Assembly (NCBI RefSeq): GCF_020080835.1
Contig: NW_025402996.1
Coordinates: 86,001 to 150,000, forward strand
Source of the DNA: Cotesia glomerata
Taxonomy: Eukaryota > Arthropoda > Insecta > Hymenoptera > Braconidae
Length of the DNA stretch: 64,000 nucleotides
Reading direction: 5' to 3'
Shown here: in pieces, positions 1 to 11,286 of the stretch
Position numbering within the stretch: the first letter of the stretch is position 1
Layout of the letters: every line of letters begins with the position of its first letter
Position numbers and translations under genes: made by a program
The notes under the pieces: model-generated
Databases searched by the model: none
What the model was told of the DNA's origin: nothing
What the model saw: the letters and a program-made list of their open reading frames with translations, nothing else

Positions 1-3000
1 AGGCTGCAAAGTATTCTTCATAAAGGAAGGATATCAAGGTATGGTAGATGGAGGAGATAATATTGTCGAAGCAACTTGGTCTTCCGTATCTTGCATCATC
101 CATCGAGTGAGCTCACGAATTTTTTTTTTTTTGCCAATCAATACTTATACCATGATGAAATAGTACTGACTTTATGCGTTCACTTTTTTATAATTTAGGG
201 TGGTACCGTAATAGGTTCAGCAAGATGCATGGAATTTAAAGAACGTGCTGGACGTTTGATAGCTGCTAAAAATTTAGTCACACGCGGTATTACAAACTTA
301 GTCGTAATTGGTGGTGATGGTTCATTAACTGGCGCTAATTTATTTAAAACCGAGTATCGTGATCTGTTGAAGGAATTAGAGAGCACAGGTAATTTTTTAG
401 TAACCACTTTGATAAATTTAAACTTGATTGATATTATATTTTTTTATGGATGTTTTAGGTCAAATAAATGCTGAACAAGTTGAAAAATATTGTCATCTTC
501 ATATCGTGGGTATGGTAGGTTCTATAGATAATGATTTCTGTGGGACAGATATGACAATTGGTACAGACTCAGCGTTACATCGTATAATAGAGAGCATTGA
601 TGCAATCGTCAGTACTGCGTACTCGCATCAACGAACATTTATTATGGAGGTCATGGGTCGTCATTGTGGGTAAGTTATTAATTACTAACACTGTTAGATC
701 TATATATTATCCAGTGTTTTATTATTTCTATCTAAGAACGTTCTAATAGTCATAATGAAATTAATGATCTTACTTTAATCTTTTCATTTGTTTCCAAGGT
801 TCTATTTTTATAATTAAATTTTAAAATTCTACATACCCAAGTGTCACAAAAAAAATGTTGACTTTTTGGTAGATTTCACTCAAAAAGAAGTTAAAAAATT
901 AATAATTGTAAACTTAAATTCAACAAAACATTAACGAAAAAAAATTTGTGCCCCTTGGGTATATACGTAAAAGAATATTTTAACTTTAAATAATTAGAAC
1001 GTTCTTAACACTCTAATACAAACAGTTATTACATCAGATTTCTTGACTATCGGCAATAATTAAATCCTTCTTCTCAGGGTACTTTTTAAAGTCAGAATTG
1101 CATTTATTAGATACTTAATAACGTAAGAAATAATATTACACAATGAGTTGTAACTTTGGGTAGGTACCTGGCCATCGTGGGCGCATTAGCCGCCGAGGCA
1201 GACTACGTATTCTTTCCAGAATGTCCACCCCCCGTCGACTGGCCTGATAAACTATGTAAAAAGTTGGAACAGGCATGTGATATTACTCAATTGATTTACT
1301 TAAATTTATTTATTCATTTTTTACTATTCGTCTATTCGTTCAGGTTTTTTTACACTAACTTCAGTAGACTAATTTAATATAAAGTGATTTTTTATAAATA
1401 AAAAATTAAATGAACCGAATTTTTGTGGCTGCTCGTCATATCACCATCATTATGCTTGTTTTCCATTCTTATGATTAAGATTGTCTTAAAAATTCAATAT
1501 TATTATTGAATATTGAATAATTTGAACGGTTATGTGAAAAGATAAATTACCAATAATTGTATTAAGAAATTGAAGCTTATATATAGGCTTATTATTTAAA
1601 TATCCAGCTAGATCCAAAAATTAAGCTTTATAACCGATCAGGTTTCCCTTAAATCACAACCCTGATAAAAATTATACCAATGATATCGTGTTGTCCCGTT
1701 ATTTCTACTAGGTAAATATTTAAAAACATGCTAGCGTGTTGTTTGTCATCATATAAAAGCTAAACCCTATTTAATCAATTATTAATAACTAGGTATTGTC
1801 ATTACAACCTGTAATAATAATAATAATGAAATAACTATCCCTTGTAATCTTTTCTTACTAGTAGTGCAGTTAGGTATCATTATATAATATTACAGCTACC
1901 TGGCTCTAGTGGCAGCTATGTGTTCCGAAGCCGACTTTGTATTCATCCCAGAGTGGCCACCAGAGCGTGACTGGCCAAACAAGCTCTGCAAAAAATTATT
2001 GCAGGTTCGCTATCAGTAATTTTTTTTTTTTTTCACTTTTTTTTTTACAATATTTATCAAAATCTTCAATATAGCTAGTGAATATCTTCATTAAATTGGT
2101 AAATTTATTTTTATATTTAATTAAATAGTTATAAATTTTATTAAAAGATATCAAAAGACAATTTCTCACAATCATTATTTTATAAATTTTAATTTTTTTA
2201 CAAGTGAGCCATTATGCATTGCTGTGGTTGCATGCTTTATCAACTACATTAGCATGCTTTTGCAGTTTGTTTTTTTTTTTTCTTTTTTAAATGTAAATTA
2301 TCATAGTTCATCAATGAATAATCGTTTTTAAAAAATGATTATCATAATTTATCACTGATATTATTTAAATTAACAAACTAAGTATCCTAGTGTATTTTTT
2401 TATGTAACGTCCAATACAGTTATTTAATTTAACTACAGAAATATTATGTAACAAATATTAATTATCAATTATATTTTATTTAGGAACGTCTTACGGGTCA
2501 ACGTTTGAATATTATAATCGTTGCGGAAGGAGCAGTTGACAGAAATGGAGATCCAATTACTGCTGAAAAAATTCGTGAAGTTGTCGTTAATAAATTGCAA
2601 CAAGACACCCGGATAACTGTACTCGGTCACGTGCAACGTGGTGGTAATCCTTCAGCTTTTGACAGAATTTTGGTTCGTAGCTATTTATATTAATACATCA
2701 AAGTTGTCTGATGCAAAGTAAGAGTCGATGATTGACAGATTAAGATAAATAAACTGTTAAATAATATTTTCTCAGGGTTGTAGAATGGGTGCAGAAGCTG
2801 TGATGGCTTTGATGGAAGCAACATCTGAAACCGAAGCCTGTGTTGTTACTCTTGATGGAAATCAAGCGGTCCGTTTACCTTTGATGGATTGTGTCAATCG
2901 TACTAAAGCCGTAGCTCAGGCTATGGCTGATAAAAATTGGGATCTTGCTGTTCAATTACGTGGAAAGTTAGTTAATCTCTCGATTACTCATATCGACGTT

Positions 3001-5592
3001 CTAATTAGCAAATTGTCTAACTCTAATTTTAGAGAATCTTCCATTTGTACGAAAATACACGGAAAGAACAAGATGACACTGGATATCATCCCAGATTATA
3101 CTCAGTGATATCTGTGGCGAAAAAAAATGTCAGATAGTAGCTAAAAAAAATCCAGATCATACTGCGTGATATCTGGATTATACTCATTATAATTTAGATT
3201 ATACTCATTGTAATTTGGATTATACTAGCTATTATCTGAAATTTTTTTTCACTTAATACAATCTGGGATGATATCCAGTGTCATCTTGTTCTTTCCATGT
3301 ACAATTAGTTTGAAATTTATTATCATTTTAAAAAACCATTTAATATTTAATAGAGGTATAATATTTTGGTTAGGATAATTCAAATAATTTATAATTGGAC
3401 TATTACTTCATCAAAATGTTAAAAAATCACCCTCTAAAAAATAAGGAGTTAGACCAATTGCTAATTAGACCGTCGATATGTTTGATTGTTAAAATTTTAA
3501 GACTTACTTGAATTTTTTTATTTTTTATTTGACAGAGGTTTTGCCCGTAACTTGGAAACTTACAAAATGCTTACAAGATTAAAAGCTCCAATCGGTTCTC
3601 AAGACACCAAGGTAATATTAAATTCTTAAATAATTTTTATGTTGTATGTAATACTTCTATAAGGGTCATATTATATAATAGTTATTATGTGCAATGTAAT
3701 CCAAATATTAAGAAAATCTTGAATTTATTATTGGGTATTAATTATGGGTTTTCGTATTTATGTTTAATGCTGCTTTAGAACAGCATCGAACACGTCTTAA
3801 CAAAGGTAATTAATTGATAATAAAAAATACTAATACGAATGCTAGTTACAATAAGTTAAATACTAATTGAAACTAATTTTTTTTTAATAATTATCAATGC
3901 GTTGAAAATAAATATATCTTTATTTTTTTTGAAGCAATTAACACTATGTGGTCAAGTAAGTTACACTGCACACAATTAATGCATGGAATGTGATACTTGT
4001 TAAGTTACCTAATCTCTTCTTTCTGTTTTCTGTTTTCTGTTAAATTAATACATATGTATTACATTTAATGCTGAGATTAAAATAAACAATTAATTTTTCA
4101 GGATCAATATACTCTTGCGGTATTGCACGTTGGTTCTCCATCGTGTGGAATGAACGCAGCCGTAAGATCGTTTGTAAGAAATTGTATCTACAGAGGAGAC
4201 AAAGTCTATGGTGTTTGTGACGGTGTCGCAGGTTTAGAAGCTGGCAAAGTTAAGTTAATGGATTGGGCATCTGTAACAGGATGGGTCGCTCAAGGTGGAG
4301 CTTATCTTGGTACAAAACGTGCGCCTCCCAAAGAAGATCAGTTGCCACAAATAGCTGCCCGTTTGAAGGAACTTGGTATTCAAGCTTTGCTCGTTATTGG
4401 TGGGTTCGAAGGTTACCAGACGTGTCTTTCGTTCATAGACGCACGTAAAAAATTCCCTGAATTTAAAATACCTATTGCAATGATACCTGCGACCATCAGT
4501 AACAATGTTCCTGGAACTGAATTTTCTCTCGGTTGTGACACGGCATTGAATGAAATTACAGAGGTATGAATAGTTCGATTTACCAACATTTTATTTTATT
4601 TCATTATTTTTTTTTTATTTGTTAAAGATTTGCGACCGTATTCGTCAATCAGCACAAGGAACAAAACGCCGTGTATTTATTATTGAAACTATGGGCGGCT
4701 ATTGTGGTTATTTGGCAACTCTTGCTGGTCTTGCAGGTGGTGCAGATGCAGCTTATATCTTTGAAGAAAAATTCAATATTAAAGATTTGAATCGAGATGT
4801 TGTCGCTATGGCTGCTAAAATGTCTGAAGGTGTTCAACGAGGTCTTATTCTAAGAAATGAAAGTAGTAATCTTAATTATAACACCGATTTCATGCAAAGA
4901 TTGTTCAGTGAGGAAGGAAAAGGCTTGTTCAGTTGTCGCTCTAACATCATTGGTTAGTTTTTTTAATTTATTTTTTATTTTTTATTTATTTATTTAATTC
5001 AATCGACCCTAGAACAAGTGTTCCCTAAGTGCTGTAAAGTACAGATTTATAATCTATCCTATTAATCATTTAGAATATTTTTGATGTTCTTGAAATCTTT
5101 AATGTCTGTAACTTTTTAAATTACTAATTAATGATAAATTTAATAAAACAGGTCATATGCAACAAGGTGGATCACCTACACCATTTGATCGTAACTTAGG
5201 TACTAAAATGGGAGCGAAAGCTGTTGAATGGTTTACTGATCAACTTAAAAAACATACATCACCTGACGGTGTTGTAAACGCTTCTACTCCTGATACTGCT
5301 GTTATGTTAGGTATCATCAAACGTCAGTACAAATATACTCCATTGTCAGATCTTGAAGAACAAACTGATTTCGAGTAAGTTTTAATTGATAAATAATTTG
5401 AAAAATAATGTACAATTTTAATTAATATTTATATTTACTAAAATCACTTTCAGACATCGTATTCCTAAACAGCAATGGTGGATAAAACTTCGTCCCTTGT
5501 TGAAAGTACTCGCTAAACACGAGTCGACTTATGAAGAAGAAGGATTATATATATCCGTAGAAGAAATGGATCAAGGAGAACCTATGGTTTAA
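1..5592 (+). CDS. Pfk: ATP-dependent 6-phosphofructokinase, 5' partial
   Basis: Catalyses fructose 6-phosphate + ATP to fructose 1,6-bisphosphate, the committed step of glycolysis, in the cytosol. Exons (all GT-AG except one GC donor): 1-106 (enters at codon position 2), 199-388, 459-669, then either 1164-1272 or 1896-2004, then 2484-2672, 2776-2966, 3536-3611, 4102-4563, 4628-4952, 5152-5374, 5454-5592 (stop TAA). About 739 residues are present; the family is near 790, so roughly 50 N-terminal residues lie upstream. The N-terminal half keeps the nucleotide-binding VIGGDGSLTG loop and the catalytic Asp in GSIDNDFCGTD, plus MEVMGRHCG and GHVQRGGNPSAFDR. The C-terminal half has the duplicated fold with TISNNVPGTE in place of SIDND, so its catalytic Asp is lost, as expected for the allosteric half of eukaryotic PFKs. 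Exon phases join without a stop. Very sure of identity. Confidence 0.97.
1164..1272 (+). other. Pfk: Pfk mutually exclusive exon, version A
   Basis: This 109-nt exon enters in phase 2 (completing GG|G) and leaves in phase 0. It encodes YLAIVGALAAEADYVFFPEC followed by PPPVDWPDKLCKKLEQ. The acceptor is TTGGGTAG. The only frame-preserving donor is a GC donor, CAG|GCATGT; no GT donor keeps frame. The residues match the segment following RHCG in PFK, and the PECPP spelling resembles the vertebrate muscle enzyme. It is homologous to the exon at 1896-2004, so only one of the two can be used per mRNA. Confidence 0.88.
1896..2004 (+). other. Pfk: Pfk mutually exclusive exon, version B
   Basis: Also 109 nt with the same phases as version A. 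It encodes YLALVAAMCSEADFVFIPEW followed by PPERDWPNKLCKKLLQ. Acceptor ATTACAG, normal GT donor (CAG|GTTCGC). The PEWP spelling resembles the Drosophila enzyme as I recall it. Identical length and phase, with similar encoded sequence, indicate tandem exon duplication. Confidence 0.9.
2993..3476. mobile_element. MITE with ~33-bp TIRs, interrupted by a second MITE
   Basis: The left end TCGACGTTCTAATTAGC and right end GCTAATTAGACCGTCGA are inverted repeats of about 33 bp, flanked by TA on both sides, consistent with a TA target duplication (Tc1/mariner style). The body matches a second copy at 21629-21867. Without the nested insertion the length would be 238 bp, against 239 bp for the other copy. 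It sits in a Pfk intron. Confidence 0.85.
3056..3301. mobile_element. nested MITE with ~38-bp TIRs
   Basis: A 246-bp element inserted in the MITE at 2993-3476. Ends TACACGGAAAGAACAAGATG and the reverse complement of CATCTTGTTCTTTCCATGTA match, and the pairing continues through GACACTGGATATCATCCCAG. The middle holds several copies of a GATTATACTCATT-like motif. The uninterrupted copy at 21629 supplies the empty site. Confidence 0.85.
3779..3805 (+). other. Pfk: candidate Pfk micro-exon, 27 nt
   Basis: Between exons 3536-3611 and 4102-4563, both joined in phase 0, lies a 27-nt block bounded by TGCTTTAG and AAG|GTAATT. It would insert NSIEHVLTK in frame at the linker between the two PFK halves, where Pfk sequences vary most in length. 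No transcript evidence is available here. Confidence 0.45.
3935..3955 (+). other. Pfk: candidate Pfk micro-exon, 21 nt
   Basis: In the same intron as the 27-nt candidate. The block follows a T-run and GAAG acceptor and ends at a perfect GTAAGT donor. It would add QLTLCGQ in frame at the interdomain linker. The acceptor is weaker than the donor, so this could be chance. Confidence 0.35.
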
Positions 5593-7757
5593 AATTAAAA
5601 AATTTATATTAATCATTAAAATTCATTATTTTCACGTATAGAAATACTTACATATTTTGTGTCATATTTAATTATGTCGGTTATTGTAAGATCGATGCAG
5701 GAAGTACTAAATAATTTTACAGCTCAGTATTCAAAGCTGATATATTTATTTTAATTAATTAATAGAAGTCATGAGTCACAAAATAACTCAAAATCATTTT
5801 ATTTAACCATTTTTTTGTTTGTATGAGAGAGAGAGAGAGAAAGAGTGTTTAAAATAGTTCACGTGCTTCGAAACTCGTCACTTGAGAAGCTTTTTATCCA
5901 ACAATGCTTTTAAATCAATGAGTACAAGTTGAGAATAATTTTGCCGAATATTGAATCATTTTTAAGCTATAGACTTATTGTTACACTCGTCAATCGGTTG
6001 TTTATTGTCATTAACTTATTTATTTAAATTAGTAGTCAGCTAGGCATAGACTTTTTTTCTTCTAAGCGTAGAATTCAATAATTCTACTTATTCTTCTCTT
6101 AAATGATAATTTTATTTTCTCAATATTATTTTGAACGTTACTCAAAGCTATGAGAGGCTATTTGGATAATACACTTGTCTACCTCATAAAAAACAAAGAG
6201 AAAAGGAGAAAAATAAATATACATAAAAGCAAACGAATAAATTTCAAAATTGAATATATTATTAGAACACTGTCAGCTATTTAACAAATAAGCGCGTGAA
6301 ATATTTATAAATTAACAACTAAATTTTTAAGGCTTGTGGTCTAAAGTATTTTAGATCTAATATTTATTATTAAATGATTATATCACATTTATTGTTAATT
6401 GTTTAAAAGCAAAACCGAAATATCAAGTTTATGATACAATAGATAAATTCAAACGTACTATCAATTAAATTAATTGAATCAATATTTAAGGTATATCTCA
6501 TTTTTACCGTCGTTATTATCACTTGAGTATACTGTAATCATAATAACAAAGTAAATAAATGTAAATATGGAAGTTTTCATCATCACAAAAAAAAAATAAC
6601 AAGAAGCAAATAAATGAAATATTTTATCACAAATAAAGATAAATCATCAACATATATTTTAAAAATGAATTATAATAATATATTTATTTATTTATTTATT
6701 TAAAAATCGTTAAATCATTACTGTTGTGATTTTTATTAAATATGTACAATATAAATAATTAATGAATCAATTTATCAAAAAGCACGTCATTTTTAACAGC
6801 ACACAAAATTTATAAGACTTAATAAACAAAAAAAGATTGAATTTTTTGAAGTTTTAAGCGTAATGTCTCAACAATATATTTACGAGGTAATAATAGTAAT
6901 TCTTGTTAAGAAATATATAAAATTGTTGAAGATGATCATCAAATAAATAGAACAAAGTCATATTTATCAATATTGCAGTTAATCATGTTAAAAAAAAAAT
7001 TGAAAGCCATTTTTCTATCAAGCATATATGCGATCCAATAAAATTAAACTTTCGTATAATTGTTTGATTTATGAAGATAACAAGTCAAAATAATCGATCA
7101 AATTATGAAACCGTTGTATAAATTTAAGGATAAATAAATATAAAATAATAATTAAATAAAAGGATGAATAGTGCCATGGGGTTGAGACCATGCATTGAAA
7201 CCTGCATCGAAGTATTTATTGTGATGATGCTCATTGCAATACAATACATAGAAAATATATTATTAGCAGTACCGACATGACATTGAGTCTAATAACTCTG
7301 TCATTTTTTTAGGATATTTATTAATGAAATGTTATAGAGAAAATAAAATGCCAGAAGACAGAAACTAATCAAGACATAACACCAATACATAAATAATAAT
7401 ATTTTTACTTGCAGGTTTATAATTATTGTTGATCAATGATTTTAAGCTTTAGCTGTAACTCTAGTATTATGTCACTTCATTATTTATTTTTATTTAAGAA
7501 AAAATGATGATGATAAGTGGAAAAGAAGAATATATTAACGAAAAAAAAATAAAAAAAAAAAAACAATGAAACTGCTGGATTTGTGTCGATAGAATTGTGT
7601 TAAATGTTGTACTAATGGTGTCAAACAAAATATATAACATTACTATGTAAAAAGATAAATGGTGAGTTATTTACGTGTAAGCATGTTAAGAAAAAAAAAC
7701 GACGATTCGTTATTTAACATACTCATTACCGAAAATACATTTTCATTAATATGTATA
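5593..7757. other. Pfk: Pfk 3' flank, no further gene seen
   Basis: AT-rich DNA with no convincing coding region. It contains several AATAAA words that could end the Pfk transcript, a GA tract near 5826 and an ATTT/TTTA run near 6690. The exact 3' end of Pfk cannot be fixed from sequence. Confidence 0.6.
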
Positions 7758-8001
7758 TTAACCCTTTAATGTTCGGCCTTGAATCCCCACTCTTAATTCG
7801 AGTCATATGTCTTTTTCTTTAAGTGAGAGAGCTATAGTCTTTTTCCTAGAGAGGGGGCTAGAAAAATAGTAGAAAGGGACGTATGGACACTACTACAACT
7901 AAACCATCTTTCACACAACCGCATAACGGACTATGATTGGCTCTTTCCCCTAACAGCTCACACCGAGATTCTTTGCGCTTCCAGAACATTAAAAGGTCAA
8001 C
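7758..8001. mobile_element. piggyBac-like MITE
   Basis: Starts TTAACCCTTTAATGTTC and ends GAACATTAAAAGGTCAAC, an inverted repeat of about 16 bp. The left side has TTAA followed by CCC, the usual start of piggyBac-type elements; on the right the TTAA would have decayed to TCAA. About 240 bp with no coding capacity. Superfamily assignment is inference from the ends only. Confidence 0.5.
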
Positions 8002-8004
8002 AGG

Positions 8005-8118
8005 AAATCCATAAAGTTCTGTCGGTTGGCATATTACTGTTCAGAATTTTATGAAACTTGACAAATATAAGATCAATTCTTTTTTGAGTATCACCGATAA
8101 AAATTTTGATTTGTCCTT
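8005..8118 (+). repeat. dispersed ~115-bp repeat, copy 1
   Basis: Begins AAATCCATAAAGTTCTGTCG and runs to TTTTGATTTGTCC. It matches 11287-11399 over about 110 bp with scattered substitutions. No coding content; family unknown. Confidence 0.75.
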
Positions 8119-8344
8119 TTGAATCATCTCTGAACTGTAGCGAACAAAAGAAAAAAACAATTTTGAAAATCGGTCCAGCCGTTTTTGAGATTTAGTGAGA
8201 CGAATGCACAGCAATTCATTTTTTTAACTTCCCGCTAAGAAAATCAATGATTTTCGAAAAATCGGGAAGTTATTGGTTTTACCCCGTTTTGCAAAAACCG
8301 AGTTTTCAACAGATCTCGACGTTTTGAAGCTCTAAGAAGCTTTC

Positions 8345-9040
8345 CTGACTTTTTTTTTTTTTTTTTTTATAGAGGAGGTAAAATACATTTACGTATGCCA
8401 GGACTTGGTGTTGGTGCCAGGACTAGGTGTTTGCCTGGGTATGTCGGACTCAGAAGTCAATATTATTTTGCAACAATACCGACTAAACATCTTCCTCTCT
8501 CCTTTCCCCATAGATGTTACAGGGAAGACTAGATGGGGACCGCGTTGGCATTACTTCAATCCAGTCCGTGTTGTGTCTCACGACACCTACTTTTTGTTAC
8601 TATTGGTTTCTAATCCCTTTCTGCGATTTTTTCTTTTAAAAGGCGCTGCGCGTAGGCTGCGACAGCTGACCAGTTTTCTTCTTTTTTGATCATGCAGGTT
8701 ACCAAGCTCTCAGGGGAGAGCGTGGTGCCTATTGTTTCTTCGGTGCTGCTTCTGTCGTCCTTCCACCGATCACACTCGAAAAACGTGGGCTCGGCGTTGT
8801 CAATTTTGTCTGGGCAGGAAACCCTGAGAGCGTCTCGCCGCTGTACTGCTGCTATCTTTCGCCGGTAGGTCTTCTACTTTAATATGTCTGCCCATATCTC
8901 CGCTCCATAAAGCAGTACTGAGTGGACTGTTTCTAGAAGAACTCTTCTCTTTTTCGTTCTTGGTCCCATGGTGTTGGTCATAATTCGTGCTAGGCTAGAC
9001 ACCCACTTGCTGGCTTTCTTGCATGCACTGTCGAGGTGTG
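8345..9040 (-). mobile_element. 5'-truncated R1-like non-LTR retrotransposon fragment with poly(A)
   Basis: Minus-strand open frame from about 9037 down to a stop at 8610 gives the C-terminal part of a non-LTR retrotransposon polyprotein: ACKKASKWVSSLARIM, GPRTKKRRVLLETVHS, VLLYGAEIWADILK, then after one in-frame TAG (near 8872) RRKIAAVQRRDALRVSCPD and LSPESLVTCMIKKEENWSAV. The usual C-terminal zinc-knuckle region is present, but its His is replaced (AEPTFFEC). The 3' untranslated part ends in a T-run at about 8350-8370, the poly(A) tail read on this strand. Severe 5' truncation and poly(A) are typical of target-primed retrotransposition. Dead copy. Confidence 0.85.
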
Positions 9041-9616
9041 TGTGTGTGTGACCCTTTTCTAACTTTTGAACGGCTGGACCAATTTCATCGCGGTTGACGC
9101 CATTCGAAAGGGCTTGACCAAACTTATATTTTGAATACACTTTGGACCGATTCGGACCGGTAGATTTTAAAGAAAAAAAAAATTTTTTTCAAATGTGGTT
9201 TTTTTGGAATAGCTTTTAAACTGCTTTATCGATCGATTCCAAAAACTAATCAGCAACATCGAAAGACCACGTTGATTGCCGCAAGTCCGGTCAAAATCGG
9301 TTAATTCATTCGTGAAATCGTTGTTGAAAGAAAACCGAAAAAGTGTTTTTTCGGAATCACTCCGAAATTCCGAGTTCGATCAATTCATACTCAAAGATTC
9401 TTTATGAGGCTTCAAAAACTGTGTCGAATGCTGCCAACCGCGTAAAAATCGGTTCATTCATTCAAAAGTTATTGCGGTTTGAAAATTCAAAAAATTGTGT
9501 TTTATTAAACTGCTAGGTATTAGAGTTTTGAGCTCGGAGAGCTCAAAGTAACACAAAAATCATATTTTTAAGTTCGAAGAGCTCAAAAACGTAATGTGTA
9601 ATTTTGAGGGCTTAAG

Positions 9617-9900
9617 TACACTGATAGAAGGATTTCTTAGTATTTAAAAAGATTTCTTTTTATTTAAGAAATCATTTCTTAAACATCATTTCTTAGTATT
9701 TAAAAAATATTTCTTAAATACAAAGAAATATTTCTTATATATTAAGAAATATAACTACTAAGAAATATTTCTTAAATACAAAGAAATATTTCTTAAATAC
9801 TAAGAAATATTTTTTAAATGCTAAGAAATGATGTTTAAGAAATGATTTCTTAAATACAAAGAAATCTTCTTAAATGCTAAGAAATCCTTCTATCAGTGTA
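9617..9900. mobile_element. long-hairpin MITE at a TA site
   Basis: Almost the whole 280-bp element is self-complementary: it begins CACTGATAGAAGGATTTC and ends with the inverse, and the centre is built of repeated AAGAAATA/TATTTCTT words. TA lies on both sides. Copy B of the host repeat (near 40925) retains the uninterrupted sequence around a single TA, confirming the boundaries and the TA duplication. Confidence 0.88.
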
Positions 9901-10037
9901 CAAATTGAGCGGGAAGTTGCAGGGATGCCCTTTAGGGTCAACCGTCGTCCTAATTTTTTTTTTTTTTATTTTTTTAGCTGAACATTCGGGTGAAGCTCTA
10001 TAATCAATTAAAATAAATTCTTTTGTTGAATTTCCAG

Positions 10038-10363
10038 ATGGTGTGATCGTGCTCGATCCTGAATACTTAGGGAATCGCAACGTATTTGTACGTCTATCGG
10101 CGATCTATAAGTATGATGGTGGTGATATTGAATATCTTATATTGATTTCGGGCACCGAATTAAATCATATTACTCAACAAGTTAATACTCCTCCCGAATC
10201 CCCACCAATATTAACTGAACTGCAGACAAAATTAAGCAGTAAATTTACCGACAAACAAATTTGTCCTTTTCATTTACAATTGTCACATAATTTCCCCAAC
10301 TATGTACAATTCCGGTCGGCGTCTAAAAAAATCGGGGATTCATTTGGATTTGTAATAGTATAA
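10038..10363 (+). pseudogene. arrestin-like exon or gene fragment
   Basis: A frame open from about 10004 and ending TAA at 10363 reads DGVIVLDPEYLGNRNVFVRL, then KYDGGDIEYLILISGTEL, then LTELQTKLSSKFTDKQICPF, in the order of the arrestin N-domain (compare DGVVLVDPEYL, RYGRED, LQERLIKKLG, PFTFEI in arrestins). A good acceptor (TTGAATTTCCAG) precedes 10038, splitting the Asp codon. No further arrestin exon was found up- or downstream, and the surroundings are repeats. It may be a captured exon, a retrocopy remnant or a divergent exon. The frame is intact over about 108 codons. Confidence 0.6.
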
Positions 10364-10685
10364 AAGCTTAAAGCTTATATCGGTGACGATCCGCGCACGG
10401 TGCAAAAACCGTAATACTATTATTTACATAATTAATTATAATACTGAATTTTTTTATATTAATTAGACTATTTTTTACAGAGATATTGTAATAATGGAAA
10501 TTAGGAGGTTGACGTACGGATCATCAATACCGTCACTGGGAGTAAAAAAAAAATATTCGTTCTTGAAAAATCTATTCCATGTCGAAGCTTCTCTAGACAA
10601 TACAACATATTGTTAAGGAGAAATGATAAAATCAAAACAATACTCCAATTAAATTTCAAGTCTAGATCTAAAAATGGAATTCTAT

Positions 10686-10720
10686 AAAGCGCTCAGCGAA
10701 GCGAGTGGGTAACAGCTAGT
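10686..10720 (+). mobile_element. Helitron-like 3' terminus
   Basis: The block AAGCGCTCAGCGAAGCGAG, then TGGGTAACAGCTAGT, has the features of a Helitron right end: a GC-rich short hairpin (CGCTC pairing with GAGTG), about ten bases, then CTAG followed by T. The left end was not identified, so the element length is unknown. The arrestin-like exon lies 320 bp upstream and could be its cargo. Confidence 0.45.
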
Positions 10721-11286
10721 TAATAAATAATAAACATAATCGCGTCAAAAATCTTTACAGTACTTCCGACTGCATTGAAATCAGTATTCAACGCTTTTAT
10801 TCAAATCGTGTGCTATATAAGTTTTTTTCAATAAATTTGGGCAAGCAAAAACGAGGAAAATCACGAAAAATATGTTATTTTATAATTTTAAGCCGTTTTT
10901 TTGTTAACAAGTATAAAAAATTGTGAAACTCATCGTATATTATTTTAAGTTGAACTTTAACTGCGAATAACTTTTAGTTGACTTAGCAAAAAATTATTTC
11001 AGACCTTTTTTGTGGGCCGTTTAATTCCCTACAAAAATATTTATTTATTTTTACTACACAATAACTCGTTGAAATACATCGAAATTGCAAAAAAAAAAAA
11101 AAAAATTTCCCGTGTTATTTAAATGGGAAATCAAAAATCACCATGTGACACCTCTAAATATTGATATTAAGAGCTCAAACCATAATTTTTTTTTCGTCAT
11201 CTTGGACGATATTTTCGTAGTAGCTATAAAAAGAAAAAAAAAATTACAAGTTTTTTTTGGCCCACCCTAATATGTATATTAATAGA

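Larger units (their letters stand above)
8221..9945 (-). repeat. ~1 kb dispersed repeat, copy A, carrying two insertions
   Basis: Runs from TTTTTAACTTCCCGCTAAG to GGGAAGTTGCAGGGATGCCC. It is a degraded inverted copy of 40863-41790: the same order of blocks recurs (a GGTTTTACCCCG hairpin-like start, a dinucleotide repeat, AACTTTTGAACGGCTGGACC, a GAGCTC-rich tail). This copy is interrupted by an R1-like fragment (about 8345-9040) and a hairpin MITE (9617-9900). Strand is given relative to copy B. Confidence 0.8.

Noticed and set aside
10690..10720. Reading the CTAG terminus as a random repeat end rather than Helitron
   Set aside because: Not fully excluded; kept at low confidence because the hairpin plus CTAG-T combination is specific, though the 5' end is missing.
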